DNA of 23,494 nt from Euryarchaeota archaeon UBA23 (GCA_002498725.1 DAIJ01000025.1:1-23494); one strand, 5' to 3'. Counted from the first letter of the stretch, positions 1-8,087 are shown. Notes: a model not told the origin generated them from the letters alone. Made by a program: numbers and translations.

Positions 1-279
1 CATGGAGCAATCCAAAATCTACAACAATGGGGGCAAATGAACGGATGTGAGGATAAGACACCTGATTCACACTCACCGACCGTTTTCTATTCCGTCCAAT
101 CATTCACAAATTGCGCGAACAATACCAAAGTATCTCTTGTTACATTGTACGCAGCAGATCACAATCCGTATGAGGAAAGCTACGACATATTCCCCGGTAA
201 TGGTGGCACTGTGGATACCAATGGTATTGCCTGGGAATTCCTATCACAATTTTCCAAAGTAGTTGTTTCGGAAGAATAG
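1..279 (+). CDS. C-terminal part of a PHB-depolymerase/feruloyl-esterase-like secreted hydrolase (5' truncated)
   Basis: The reading frame is open from the first base of the window and ends at TAG 277-279, leaving 92 residues of a larger protein whose start lies outside. The fragment begins with a W-x-x-x-NGC segment, then has spaced cysteines, a conserved-looking ADH motif, and a final segment with IAWEFL near the end. This pattern matches the C-terminal end of the polyhydroxybutyrate depolymerase / feruloyl esterase alpha/beta-hydrolase family, where the His in the ADH region is the catalytic histidine and the last helix carries an 'iWeFf' motif. Such proteins are usually exported and cleave short-chain polyesters or esters. 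The internal ATG at 37 is not the real start, because coding sequence continues upstream. Family assignment is from short motifs only; the catalytic serine lies outside the window. Confidence 0.6.
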   Translation, partial: HGAIQNLQQWGQMNGCEDKTPDSHSPTVFYSVQSFTNCANNTKVSLVTLYAADHNPYEESYDIFPGNGGTVDTNGIAWEFLSQFSKVVVSEE

Positions 280-428
280 TGGTGCCGGGAGCGGGACTTG
301 AACCCGCGACCTTCGGATGTCTCAGACATTTTCGGTTAGGCTTGTGCGCTCATCAATTGTGTCAGCAAAGAAATCCCTGCCAACTTTTCCCTATGAGTCC
401 GACGCGCTACCAACTACGCCACCCCGGC
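280..428 (-). tRNA. tRNA-Met(CAT), elongator type, with a 73-nt intron and encoded CCA
   Basis: Read on the minus strand, a complete cloverleaf is present. The acceptor GCCGGGG (428-422) pairs with TCCCGGC (290-284), followed by discriminator A and an encoded CCA (282-280). The D stem is GCGT/GCGC, the anticodon stem TCGGA/TCCGA and the T stem GCGGG/CCCGC with loop TTCAAGT. The anticodon CAT is at 395-393. The exons total exactly 76 nt when bases 319-391 are removed. The acceptor and D-arm sequence is typical of archaeal elongator tRNA-Met. Initiator tRNA would have an A1-U72 type end, and the CAT-anticodon tRNA-Ile2 has a different acceptor, so elongator Met is the best call. It lies between the esterase tail and the MFS gene, with the CCA end directly abutting the esterase stop codon. 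Confidence 0.93.
319..391 (-). other. tRNA intron at position 37/38 with bulge-helix-bulge motif
   Basis: The 73-nt intron interrupts the anticodon loop between A37 (392) and A38 (318). The exon bases CTCA (positions 32-35) pair with TGAG near the intron 3' end (325-322), forming the four-base central helix. The three-base bulges are TA^G at the 5' site and AC^A at the 3' site. The outer helix is the anticodon stem. This is the substrate of the archaeal tRNA splicing endonuclease. Inner pairing is weaker: a GTTGG/CTAAC helix lies a few bases further in. Exon lengths of 37 and 39 nt fix the junctions. Confidence 0.88.
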
Positions 429-469
429 AATACTGCCACCCAAATGCCTACCCCATTTGAGCATTACAG

Positions 470-1720
470 TCATGCAGGGGACGGTTCTGGCTTTGCAAAT
501 CTAGATTCTTCTTTTACAGGAAGATGAATCAAAGACGAAAATACCCCTACTGCAATCCCAATCCACCATACTGTTGTATAACTGCCATACATGTCATACA
601 ATACTCCACCAAGATAAACTCCAACGAAGCTTCCTAACTGATGTGAGAAGAATACAATCCCATACAGAGTAGCCATATATCTTACACCGTAAATATGAGC
701 CACTAAACCACTTGTCAAAGGTACTGTAGCAAGCCACAAGAACCCCATTGCAAAAGAGAAAATTAAGACGGTATTTGCAGTTATTGGAGTTAGAATAAAC
801 CAAGCAGCTGCAATTGAGCGACCTGCATATATTCCAGATAATAACCACTTCTTTCCAAATCTCTTACCTGCCCATCCAGCCATTAGTGTTCCAACAATAT
901 TAGCCGCACCAATAACCGATATTGCAAGTCCTCCAAGAGCAGCAGTTGTTTCAATTCCTAGATCGCCACACCATCCTGTTGGATCAATTGGTGCACTCAT
1001 CTCGGTAATTAAGGCAGGGAAGTGCGCTGTAATGAAAGCAAGTTGATAGCCGCAAGAAAAGAACCCTACAAAGATCATCATGTATGATGGGTCCTTGAAT
1101 GCTAAACGAAGAATTTCACCTAGACTTTCTTCGATTTCTTCTTTAGATGCTCTCTCTGGAGCCCTCATGAATGGTAGAAGAAGAAGAATTGCAAGAATTG
1201 ATGCGGCGAAGATCATGAATACAGATTGCCAAGACATGCTTTCTAAGAGGAATACTGCCACAGCAGGGCCTACAATTTGTCCTGCGGATCCTGCTGCAGT
1301 TGCTATTGCAAGGCTCATTGCTCTGTGCTCTGGTGCACTAGCACGGCCAACTACTGCTAGAATAACTCCAAATCCGGTTCCTGCAATTCCGAAACCAACT
1401 AACACTTCATAGAATTGTATTGCCAGTGGAGATGTTGCTCCTGTCGTAAGAAGTAACCCAAGAGCATACAAAAATGCGCCTAATATAATCGCTTTTCTGT
1501 CACCTATTTTTTCTGCAAATGCACCGAAGAAAGGGGCTCCGAATCCCCATGCTAAATTCTGGATAGCTATAGCAAGACTGAACTCAGATCTAGCCCATCC
1601 AAATTCATCCTGAATAGGGATCTGAAACACACCAAAGGATGCTCTAATTGCGAAGCCGACTAAAACAATCAAACAACCGACGGCTAATACAGGAGTGAAT
1701 AGACGTGGTTTGCCTTCCAT
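470..1720 (-). CDS. Major facilitator superfamily transporter (monocarboxylate/oxalate-formate type)
   Basis: A 416-residue protein dominated by about 12 hydrophobic segments, the normal size and topology for an MFS carrier. The first half has the N-terminal segment with RASFGVF, then FGW-x-RSEFS, a pattern common in bacterial and archaeal MFS proteins related to the monocarboxylate/oxalate:formate group. A cytoplasmic loop after TM2 reads EKIGDRKAI, a variant of the MFS G-x-x-x-D-R/K-x-G-R/K-R/K motif. The central loop (around residues 190-210) is charged. It probably moves a small organic anion or amino acid derivative across the cell membrane, but the substrate cannot be read from sequence. 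An AT-rich box at 1743-1750 is centred about 26 bases before the ATG, suggesting a leaderless transcript. It is a single gene, with the tRNA downstream on the same strand. Confidence 0.88.
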   Translation of the reverse strand: MEGKPRLFTPVLAVGCLIVLVGFAIRASFGVFQIPIQDEFGWARSEFSLAIAIQNLAWGFGAPFFGAFAEKIGDRKAIILGAFLYALGLLLTTGATSPLAIQFYEVLVGFGIAGTGFGVILAVVGRASAPEHRAMSLAIATAAGSAGQIVGPAVAVFLLESMSWQSVFMIFAASILAILLLLPFMRAPERASKEEIEESLGEILRLAFKDPSYMMIFVGFFSCGYQLAFITAHFPALITEMSAPIDPTGWCGDLGIETTAALGGLAISVIGAANIVGTLMAGWAGKRFGKKWLLSGIYAGRSIAAAWFILTPITANTVLIFSFAMGFLWLATVPLTSGLVAHIYGVRYMATLYGIVFFSHQLGSFVGVYLGGVLYDMYGSYTTVWWIGIAVGVFSSLIHLPVKEESRFAKPEPSPA

Positions 1721-1742
1721 AATTGACGACTTATTGACTACT

Positions 1743-1750
1743 GAATAATG
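1743..1750 (-). promoter_or_regulatory. Putative TATA box for the MFS gene
   Basis: CATTATTC on the minus strand is centred about 26 bases upstream of the ATG at 1720, the archaeal TATA-to-start spacing expected for a leaderless mRNA. No ribosome binding site lies between box and start. Inferred from position only. Confidence 0.4.
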
Positions 1751-1916
1751 CTATCGTAGTTGAATTCTTTTAGTTGGAATTTAGAATTGAGGGTATGGGA
1801 TCCTTTGATGAAGTACTTGTCCTCGCATATCCGTGGTCGACGTAGACTCCGCCTTACGGGCGAGTGCTTATTCTGGGAAGAAAAAACCCAAGGGTGAGCG
1901 TAAGAAAGAAGAAAAA

Positions 1917-2699
1917 ATGAGTCGGAAATTAGATCCATTTGACCCTCCTGCAGCATTCGAAAAAGAAAAAGCGGATGCATATTCAATGTGGTTAGTGATA
2001 ACTCTTGGTTTTGGAATGGGATTATTGATGAGATATGGCCTAATGCCTAGGCTAGATAAGCCTGAAACTGTTCTATGGCTTATTCCAGTTCTATTTGTTG
2101 CAACTCTTCCTTCACTACATAGACTATTAATTCCTGACCGCATCTCGGATCTATATGACAGAGGAAATTGGTTCAGAGCAGGTTTCCTTTACCTATTCTC
2201 TTGGCTTGCTATTTCTTTCATTTTAGTAAATCCACCTCTAGCAGATATTGCACCACCTACACTTGCTGACGGGCTTGATATTGCTGAAACAGACGGAGTT
2301 GTTGAAACAGATTGGGATAATGGTGTGTACACTATAGGATTGAATCAAAATAGTGTAGATGTAATTATTGGTATGTCTGTAAGAGATAATGTGGATGCTG
2401 AAAGCGCTCATTTAGAAGTTAGTATATGGCTTCATGGAACGCAAATTGCTGAATTAGCAAATGGCACTGTTATGGAAATGGAAAATGCCCATGACCAGTT
2501 TAATTCAGTTAATTCATGGGTACGCGGTGATGATGTTGCACCCCACCATCAAGACATTGGTCTAGCCTTTGACTTAGGAACACTCACCCCCAACGAATAT
2601 ACTGTCAAAATATCCCTTAGCGAAGTTGGAGAACCTTGGGATGTAAACGAATGGGAGCGCGAATATATCATTGATATAGCGCAAGTAACAACTGCTTGA
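1917..2699 (+). CDS. Unknown membrane protein: three N-terminal TM segments and an extracytoplasmic beta-rich domain
   Basis: I do not recognise a named family. The 260-residue product starting at ATG 1917 has three hydrophobic segments (roughly residues 25-43, 52-74 and 88-108), with a short basic loop between the second and third. After them comes a soluble domain of about 150 residues with alternating hydrophobic strands. This domain is acidic, cysteine-free and looks like a beta-sandwich or ligand-binding domain outside the membrane. A longer form beginning at GTG 1833 would add 28 residues, mostly Lys/Glu-rich. I prefer the ATG because the extra codons are partly GC-rich, unlike the rest of the gene, but neither start has a clear ribosome site or well-placed TATA box. 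The gene is convergent with rfcS, with only three bases between the two stop codons. Confidence 0.75.
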   Translation: MSRKLDPFDPPAAFEKEKADAYSMWLVITLGFGMGLLMRYGLMPRLDKPETVLWLIPVLFVATLPSLHRLLIPDRISDLYDRGNWFRAGFLYLFSWLAISFILVNPPLADIAPPTLADGLDIAETDGVVETDWDNGVYTIGLNQNSVDVIIGMSVRDNVDAESAHLEVSIWLHGTQIAELANGTVMEMENAHDQFNSVNSWVRGDDVAPHHQDIGLAFDLGTLTPNEYTVKISLSEVGEPWDVNEWEREYIIDIAQVTTA

Positions 2700-2702
2700 A
2701 GC

Positions 2703-3659
2703 TCATTTCTTCAGAAGTTTGCAAAGGCTAGCAGTCATCGCATCTAATTGAAGAGATTCTCCACCACCTTCGACCATTCTGAAATCAGTCTCGGCCATTG
2801 TTTCAGTTACTGAAAGCTTCTGAGATTCATCAAGGAACGTTACATCTCCTAAACCACGATGTAATTGGTTGACCATGTCAGTTCCTGCCAAACCATACTT
2901 ATCAAGAAGTGATTTAAGACGACGACGAGCCGGTTGAAAGCCATCTTCGCGACAAGCAAGAAGATACCCGTGTAATTCTTCAGGTGGCGCCGTTGCAGTA
3001 GTTTCATAGATCAAATTACGTGTAATTTTGTTAGACATAGAAGCTGCAACTTGTAGAGCGGTAATTGCTTTCCTGAGATCGCCTAAACTGACATGTACTA
3101 TTGCTTTGGCTGCGTCATCATCTAAATCTAGAGATTCTGAAGCTGCGACGCTTACTATCATGTCATTTACTTGCTCATTAGCCAGCGGTCTGAATCGGAA
3201 AACAGCACAACGAGACTGGATCGCCTCAATTATCTTAGATGAATAATTACAAGATAATATGAATCTACAAGTTTCTGAATACTGTTCCATAATTCTTCGC
3301 AAAGCGCCTTGGGCATCTGAAGTAAGTGCATCTGCTTCATCCAAAAATATCACTTTGAATGAGGTTCCTGGAACTGGAGCAGTTCTTGCAAAACCTTTGA
3401 CCTTAGTTCGAATTGATTCTAGTTTCCTCTCATCACTAGCATTCATTTCCAGTAAGTTCATTCTGTAATTTTCACCGAAAACATCTCGAGTTAAAGCAAG
3501 TGCTGCTGTCGTCTTACCAGTACCCGGTGGGCCTGCAAGTAAGAGATGAGGGAACGTCTTTTTCTCGGCATAGGCCTTGAGTCGGTCAACCACTGCTTTT
3601 TGCCCTTTAATATCGGCCACAGTACGGGGGCGATGGCGTTCTACCCACATCTGGCTCAT
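2703..3659 (-). CDS. rfcS: Replication factor C small subunit (clamp loader ATPase)
   Basis: A 318-residue AAA+ ATPase that, with RFC large subunit, loads the PCNA sliding clamp onto primed DNA. Visible motifs in order: the N-terminal W-x-E-x-x-RP box; Walker A GPPGTGKTT at residues 43-51; Walker B with DEAD at 107-110; sensor 1 around SCNYSSKI (136-143); and the SRC motif at 149-151 supplying the trans arginine finger. A C-terminal helical collar follows. The length is normal for archaeal RfcS, and no intein interrupts the Walker A site, where archaeal RFC inteins are common. It follows panB on the same strand with 63 bases between them, and a GGAGG ribosome site supports the ATG. This is the clearest archaeal marker in the window; the large subunit is not here. 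Confidence 0.96.
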   Translation of the reverse strand: MSQMWVERHRPRTVADIKGQKAVVDRLKAYAEKKTFPHLLLAGPPGTGKTTAALALTRDVFGENYRMNLLEMNASDERKLESIRTKVKGFARTAPVPGTSFKVIFLDEADALTSDAQGALRRIMEQYSETCRFILSCNYSSKIIEAIQSRCAVFRFRPLANEQVNDMIVSVAASESLDLDDDAAKAIVHVSLGDLRKAITALQVAASMSNKITRNLIYETTATAPPEELHGYLLACREDGFQPARRRLKSLLDKYGLAGTDMVNQLHRGLGDVTFLDESQKLSVTETMAETDFRMVEGGGESLQLDAMTASLCKLLKK

Positions 3660-3666
3660 GGTCGTC

Positions 3667-3671
3667 CCTCC
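3667..3671 (-). promoter_or_regulatory. Ribosome binding site of rfcS
   Basis: GGAGG on the minus strand, inside a longer GAGGAGGGA run, ends seven bases before the rfcS ATG. It supports this start and translation from within a polycistronic mRNA. Confidence 0.6.
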
Positions 3672-3722
3672 TCATCCTGCATCGGGTGTCCTTGAAGGTT
3701 GCCTAAGAAGGAAGACATATCC

Positions 3723-4538
3723 TCAGTAGGATTCTTCTGCATTTGGAAAATCTCCATTCCTTACGTCATCAATGTATTTTTTGACTGCGCCATCTATAGT
3801 ATTCCCAATATCTGCATAACGGCGCAAGAATCTAGGGCTGAAATCCTTGGTAATTCCAAGCATATCATGTAGAACTAATACCTGACCATCACACTCAGAT
3901 CCTGCACCAATACCTATCGTTGGAACTGAAAGTTGAGCACTGACCTTCGCAGCAAGTTCTGCAGGGATTTTCTCAAAGACTATTGAAAAACAACCTGCGG
4001 CCTCAATCGCCTTAGCATCTTCGAGAAGTTTGGCAGCCTCCGCATCTTCTTTAGCGCGTACTGAATAAGTTCCAAACTTGTATATTGATTGTGGAGTAAG
4101 TCCAAGATGACCTTGAACAGGTATTCCTGCACTAACAATACGTTCTATCGATTCAGCCACTTCAGTTCCTCCTTCTAATTTCACAGCGTGGCCACCAGAT
4201 TCTTTCATTATGCGAATCGCACTGTCAAGAGCAGTTTTCGAATCACCCTGATAGGTTCCAAACGGTAGGTCAACGACGACTAATGCACGCTCAACTCCTT
4301 TGACAACACACTGAGCATGGTAAATCATATGATCAAGAGTTATTGGAATAGTAGTTTCATTTCCTGCCATAACATTAGATGCAGAATCTCCAACTAGTAT
4401 AACATCAATTCCAGCAGCATCAACTAAACGTGCAAGAGAGTAGTCATAAGAAGTTAGCATGGTGATTTTCTCACCTTCTCTCTTCATTTCTTGTAGAGTG
4501 TTTGTAGTGATTTTAGTCGCATTGTCAGCAATTGACAT
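3723..4538 (-). CDS. panB: 3-methyl-2-oxobutanoate (ketopantoate) hydroxymethyltransferase PanB
   Basis: A 271-residue TIM-barrel enzyme that transfers a hydroxymethyl group from methylene-tetrahydro(methano)pterin to 2-oxoisovalerate, giving ketopantoate, the first committed step toward pantothenate and coenzyme A. Family hallmarks are visible: TSYDY near residues 29-33; VGDSASNVM with metal-ligand Asp51; DLPFG with Asp90; VKLEGG with Lys120 and Glu122; GHLGLTPQ at 143-150; the catalytic Glu in FEKIP (about 189); and IGIGAG. The length is normal. A strong GAGGTGA ribosome site sits four bases before the ATG. It lies between the permease gene upstream (98-base gap) and rfcS downstream, all on one strand, so the three may be co-transcribed although their functions are unrelated. 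Its CoA role fits the acyl-CoA enzymes elsewhere in the window. Confidence 0.95.
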   Translation of the reverse strand: MSIADNATKITTNTLQEMKREGEKITMLTSYDYSLARLVDAAGIDVILVGDSASNVMAGNETTIPITLDHMIYHAQCVVKGVERALVVVDLPFGTYQGDSKTALDSAIRIMKESGGHAVKLEGGTEVAESIERIVSAGIPVQGHLGLTPQSIYKFGTYSVRAKEDAEAAKLLEDAKAIEAAGCFSIVFEKIPAELAAKVSAQLSVPTIGIGAGSECDGQVLVLHDMLGITKDFSPRFLRRYADIGNTIDGAVKKYIDDVRNGDFPNAEESY

Positions 4539-4542
4539 GAAC

Positions 4543-4549
4543 TCACCTC
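4543..4549 (-). promoter_or_regulatory. Ribosome binding site of panB
   Basis: GAGGTGA on the minus strand matches the expected anti-Shine-Dalgarno partner and sits four bases before the panB ATG, deciding this start. Confidence 0.6.
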
Positions 4550-4636
4550 AACAATTCCGAAACACTCATCTCCCTTCAAGGAAGCGGAGAGCAAAACTGA
4601 CTTTAATTGGAAGAAAAATAATTAAAATTTTAATCC

Positions 4637-6382
4637 TCATTCGTCTATATCGAAGTCAGAAATCGCCTTGCCGATATCGGATTTATTATCAAATAAATTT
4701 TCATCATCGATGCCATATAGGAATTCGTCCACATTAATTACTCCGTTACCATCGCTATCAATCTCATGGAATAAGTTTCGCAAATGGAACCGGTCTAGGT
4801 TGGGTGCTATAATACTCATTGCGTGTACGAATTCGCCTTCAGACATGTGATCTGGATACTTGGGTTTCATTTCGGCTACTGTATGGAAGACTAACCATCT
4901 CTTCTCTCGCTCCGCTTGTGTAGCGTTTGTGAATTCTGTTCTCACTGTTCTCCAAGGAGTTAACATCGGATGGGCCCTTGATTTCCCATAGAAGAAGTAA
5001 ATCATGAGACCTACTGTACAGCAGGCTAAACCACCCAAAACCGCAGTCATTCCCATTACATACAGAAGTAAGGCACCACTTATTATTCCAAAAATCTGGA
5101 TGAATGGGTACATTGGAGACTTCCACTCTGGACGATACCAAGAATGAGTAACTGAGGCTCTACGCAAGACAATTACAGAGGCATTAATAGTCATGAAAAT
5201 CATAATCTTGAATCCAGAGGCCAACTTAGCGATTTCCTCAACAGGGAGCAATGTAATAGACAAACCCATTGCAATTCCAGTCCCAATTATGGCAAGGTGA
5301 GGTGTTTGGTATTTTGAATGAACATTTTCTAATGCTTCAGGTAGTAAGTTATCCCTTGCCATAGCAAATGGGAATCTAGAAGTCGCCATCAGTGATGCCA
5401 ATGCCAAAGACGTCAGCACAGTAACTGCGAAAACAGCAGAAATAGTACCTGCAGTAGTTCCACCCACCTTCTCAGCGAATACATAGATTGGGTCTTCTCT
5501 AGCATCTCCTCCTTCACATGGCATCTCATCTGGACAAGACATGTATCCTGAAGGATCCACTGCAGACACCATGATTATAGTGATCATAACGTAAAGTACA
5601 CATGCTATCACAAGCGATAGTATCATCCCATAGGGGATATTCTTACTTGGATTCTTGATTTCACCACCAACAGCTGCTATCTTTGTTACTCCTGCATATG
5701 CTACGAAAACAAATGCAGTCGCATGTGCGACATCCTCCCATCCACTACCATATGCTCCATCACCAAATGCAGCATTCCAGTTCATGTCTAAGGTAAACAT
5801 CGACCAAATACATAATACCGCCAAAAATAACAGCATTATTGTAACAACTGGAGTCTGGATTTTCTTTATTCTTGTTACACCAAGTATGTTAATTGCGGTT
5901 ATTATAGCAAGTAGTATAAGTGCTGCCACTTCTATGTTTATCGTGATACCCAGTAATTCCTCTAAAGCCCAAAGATAGGCTTTGAAACCAATTAGAGCAA
6001 ATGCGGATTTTAGCATGGAGGCTCCCCATAATCCGGCACCTGCTATTGTTCCAACAAGAGGACCAAAAGTTCTCTCAATGTATACATATGAGCCACCAGA
6101 AGAAGGCATTGCAGTAGATAGTTCGCCCTTAGAAATAGCTGCAGGAAGAATTGCTAATGCAGCTAATAGGTAGGCCAGCCAAATTCCAGCAACTGGCACT
6201 GAACCACCTCCCATATCCAACATAACCAAAGCTGGAAGAACAAAAAGTCCAGAGCCTAACATAGCAGAAAGTGAGATTACGACTACTGAAAACATGCCTA
6301 ATTTTCTTTCTAATGTGTCGGACAACCCCTCTATTGGCTTGTAAACAAAGTCAATGAAGTCCTTCGGAGTGCTGGCTGCCAT
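4637..6382 (-). CDS. APC-superfamily amino acid permease with a C-terminal EF-hand domain
   Basis: A 581-residue protein. The first ~460 residues form a typical amino acid-polyamine-organocation permease: about 12 TM helices, the GSGLF motif in the broken first helix (residues 43-47), a PSSGGSYVY segment, and a later EIKNPSKNIP loop. It should import amino acids or related amines using an ion gradient. After the last TM there is a cytoplasmic tail of about 100 residues ending in a canonical EF-hand loop at residues 542-553 (bases 4724-4759), DSDGNGVINVDE, flanked by helices LRNLFHEI and FLYGI. A preceding helix-loop-helix (MSEGEF) may be a degenerate partner EF-hand. This calcium-binding tail is not part of the usual permease, so transport may be calcium-gated (inference). 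An AT-rich box lies about 30 bases before the ATG. panB follows on the same strand. Confidence 0.9.
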   Translation of the reverse strand: MAASTPKDFIDFVYKPIEGLSDTLERKLGMFSVVVISLSAMLGSGLFVLPALVMLDMGGGSVPVAGIWLAYLLAALAILPAAISKGELSTAMPSSGGSYVYIERTFGPLVGTIAGAGLWGASMLKSAFALIGFKAYLWALEELLGITINIEVAALILLAIITAINILGVTRIKKIQTPVVTIMLLFLAVLCIWSMFTLDMNWNAAFGDGAYGSGWEDVAHATAFVFVAYAGVTKIAAVGGEIKNPSKNIPYGMILSLVIACVLYVMITIIMVSAVDPSGYMSCPDEMPCEGGDAREDPIYVFAEKVGGTTAGTISAVFAVTVLTSLALASLMATSRFPFAMARDNLLPEALENVHSKYQTPHLAIIGTGIAMGLSITLLPVEEIAKLASGFKIMIFMTINASVIVLRRASVTHSWYRPEWKSPMYPFIQIFGIISGALLLYVMGMTAVLGGLACCTVGLMIYFFYGKSRAHPMLTPWRTVRTEFTNATQAEREKRWLVFHTVAEMKPKYPDHMSEGEFVHAMSIIAPNLDRFHLRNLFHEIDSDGNGVINVDEFLYGIDDENLFDNKSDIGKAISDFDIDE

Positions 6383-6408
6383 AACCCTTCGGAGTAAACA
6401 TGTTTGTT

Positions 6409-6416
6409 GAATATTA
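6409..6416 (-). promoter_or_regulatory. Putative TATA box for the permease-panB-rfcS group
   Basis: TAATATTC on the minus strand is centred about 30 bases before the permease ATG at 6382, with no obvious ribosome site between. The position is consistent with an archaeal promoter giving a leaderless or nearly leaderless mRNA. Confidence 0.35.
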
Positions 6417-6490
6417 CCACAATAAAGGCCCTACGAAAATCTCACTCCATAACCCACAGAGTTACAAGTGATGGTCATTGCCAACGTAAT

Positions 6491-7006
6491 ATGGCTGAAG
6501 TCATAGAGCAAGACAAGATAGCAGCAGTTCACTATGTAGGAACCTATCCTGATGGTGAAGAATTCGATAGTAGTAAAGGAAAAGACCCTTTACACTTCTT
6601 AGTAGGACATCAACAAATGATTTCTGGATTTGAAGAAGAAATGATGGGTGCTGCAGCAGGTGAAAAGCGTGAATTCACATTGACCCCAGATCGTGCATAT
6701 GGTGAAAGACAAGAAGAAGCCATACAGAAAGTGGCAAAGACCGATTTTGGTGAAAATGCTGACATGTTAGAAGTTGGAATGATGATGGGGGCTCAAACTC
6801 CACAAGGTATGATGCCATTCACGATTAGTGAAATTAATGGAGATGAAGTAACAATAGACTTCAACCATCAGATGGCAGGCAAGACACTTCGATTCAGTGT
6901 AGAAGTTGTAGGAATCAGAGATGCTACTCCTGAAGAATTAGCTCATGGACAAATTCGTGTAGAACCTAAATCAGATGATTGTGGACCCAGTTGTGGTTGT
7001 AACTAA
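6491..7006 (+). CDS. SlyD-like FKBP-type peptidyl-prolyl cis-trans isomerase
   Basis: A 171-residue folding helper that isomerises X-Pro bonds and acts as a chaperone. It begins with the FKBP strand AAVHYVGTYPDGEEFDSS, then LHFLVGHQQMISGFEEEMMGA, the classic active-site region. An insert-in-flap chaperone domain occupies about residues 70-125, and a final beta-strand (FSVEVVGI) completes the FKBP fold, the architecture of SlyD and long archaeal FKBPs. The tail is short, with three cysteines in CGPSCGCN at the very end, possibly a metal site as in SlyD tails. The ATG at 6491 (MAEV) is preferred over an in-frame start at 6404 because the family begins just before the first strand and the upstream residues show no family match. 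The PI-PLC-like gene follows 52 bases downstream. Confidence 0.92.
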   Translation: MAEVIEQDKIAAVHYVGTYPDGEEFDSSKGKDPLHFLVGHQQMISGFEEEMMGAAAGEKREFTLTPDRAYGERQEEAIQKVAKTDFGENADMLEVGMMMGAQTPQGMMPFTISEINGDEVTIDFNHQMAGKTLRFSVEVVGIRDATPEELAHGQIRVEPKSDDCGPSCGCN

Positions 7007-7058
7007 CTGAGCGAATCTTTGATCCTTACATGCCCTACTGGCAATACAAGGGAGACAC

Positions 7059-8087
7059 ATGAGAACCACTGCGATCATTCTTTGCCTCCTAATTATATTA
7101 GCTCCTTTTGGAGGTTGTCTAGGGTTTGGGGTTGATTCCAAAGAATCTGAAAATGAGTCTTTGAGAATTAATCATATACAAGTTCTTGGAACTCATAATT
7201 CATATCATTTGAAGCCCTTTGGACCAACCATAAGAGCATATGATTATTCTCATGAAACACTAGACATACAAGCAGGACAATTTGGTGTGAGGCAGTTTGA
7301 ACTCGATGTTTGGTGGGATGTTCGAGGACAGTTATACGTTTATCACAACCAATATGACTCTAGAACGACGTGCTCTACTTTCGAAGAATGTCTCAATGTA
7401 CTACTTACTTGGTCAAATAATAATCAAAATCATGTTCCTTTCTTCATTTGGATTGAGCCAAAAGAGTGGTTAAGGAGCAGTACTGATAGTAATGCATTAG
7501 TCGAATTACAGGACATGTTAGGTAAAATTGAATTAGAGATTGGCCAATTTTGGCCTAATGAGAAAACTATTACTCCTGACGAAGTTAAGGGAGAGCATGA
7601 TACTCTAAGAGAAGCAATAACTACATCAGGATGGCCTCTTCTTGAGGATTCAAGAGGGAAAGCCATGTTCATATTACTAGCAGATGATGAAATGAGAGAT
7701 GCATATCTGACAACATATCCTGGATTAAATGGATCTCTAATGTTTACAATGAATGAAGAAGCTAGCGATACTGCCTCATTTTATTCAGATACAGATCCAA
7801 TAGGTATGGGATCAGAAATAACAAGGCTGGTTCAGGAAGGTTACATTGTTCGAAGTAGAGCAGATAATGCTGAAGATGGCGAGGCAGATAACAATGATAC
7901 AGCAAGACGAGATGCTGCATTCGCAGTAGGTGCACATTCCATTTCTACCGATTATCCATCCAAAGTGGATGGTATCGATTACTGGGTAGAAGTACCCAAT
8001 GGTCCAGTTGCCTGTAATCCAATATCAGCACCACCCGGATGTACAAGCGAGAGAGTGGAATCTTTGGTTTCAGAAATCATATCTTAG
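7059..8087 (+). CDS. Secreted lipoprotein of the Ca2+-dependent PI-phospholipase C-like family
   Basis: A 342-residue protein with an N-terminal hydrophobic signal followed by FGGC (Cys20), a probable lipobox, so it is likely exported and membrane-anchored. The mature part starts with LGTHNSYH (His46, Asn47), then FELDVWWD (Glu81, Asp83) and YHNQYD (His96). A conserved Cys pair region CSTFEECL follows, then FFIWIEPKEW. These are the signatures of the TIM-barrel PI-PLC family related to the Ca2+-dependent Streptomyces enzyme, in which two histidines do acid-base catalysis and Asn/Glu/Asp bind calcium. It probably cleaves a phosphodiester in a phospholipid or glycerophosphodiester; the substrate is unknown. 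A GGAG ribosome site precedes the ATG closely. Its 3' end overlaps the convergent RidA-like gene by 11 bases. Confidence 0.8.
   Translation: MRTTAIILCLLIILAPFGGCLGFGVDSKESENESLRINHIQVLGTHNSYHLKPFGPTIRAYDYSHETLDIQAGQFGVRQFELDVWWDVRGQLYVYHNQYDSRTTCSTFEECLNVLLTWSNNNQNHVPFFIWIEPKEWLRSSTDSNALVELQDMLGKIELEIGQFWPNEKTITPDEVKGEHDTLREAITTSGWPLLEDSRGKAMFILLADDEMRDAYLTTYPGLNGSLMFTMNEEASDTASFYSDTDPIGMGSEITRLVQEGYIVRSRADNAEDGEADNNDTARRDAAFAVGAHSISTDYPSKVDGIDYWVEVPNGPVACNPISAPPGCTSERVESLVSEIIS

Noticed and set aside
280..428. tRNA as initiator tRNA-Met or tRNA-Ile2(CAT)
   Set aside because: The acceptor begins GCCGGGG and pairs as G1-C72, unlike the A1-U72 initiator, and the acceptor and D-arm match archaeal elongator Met rather than Ile2.
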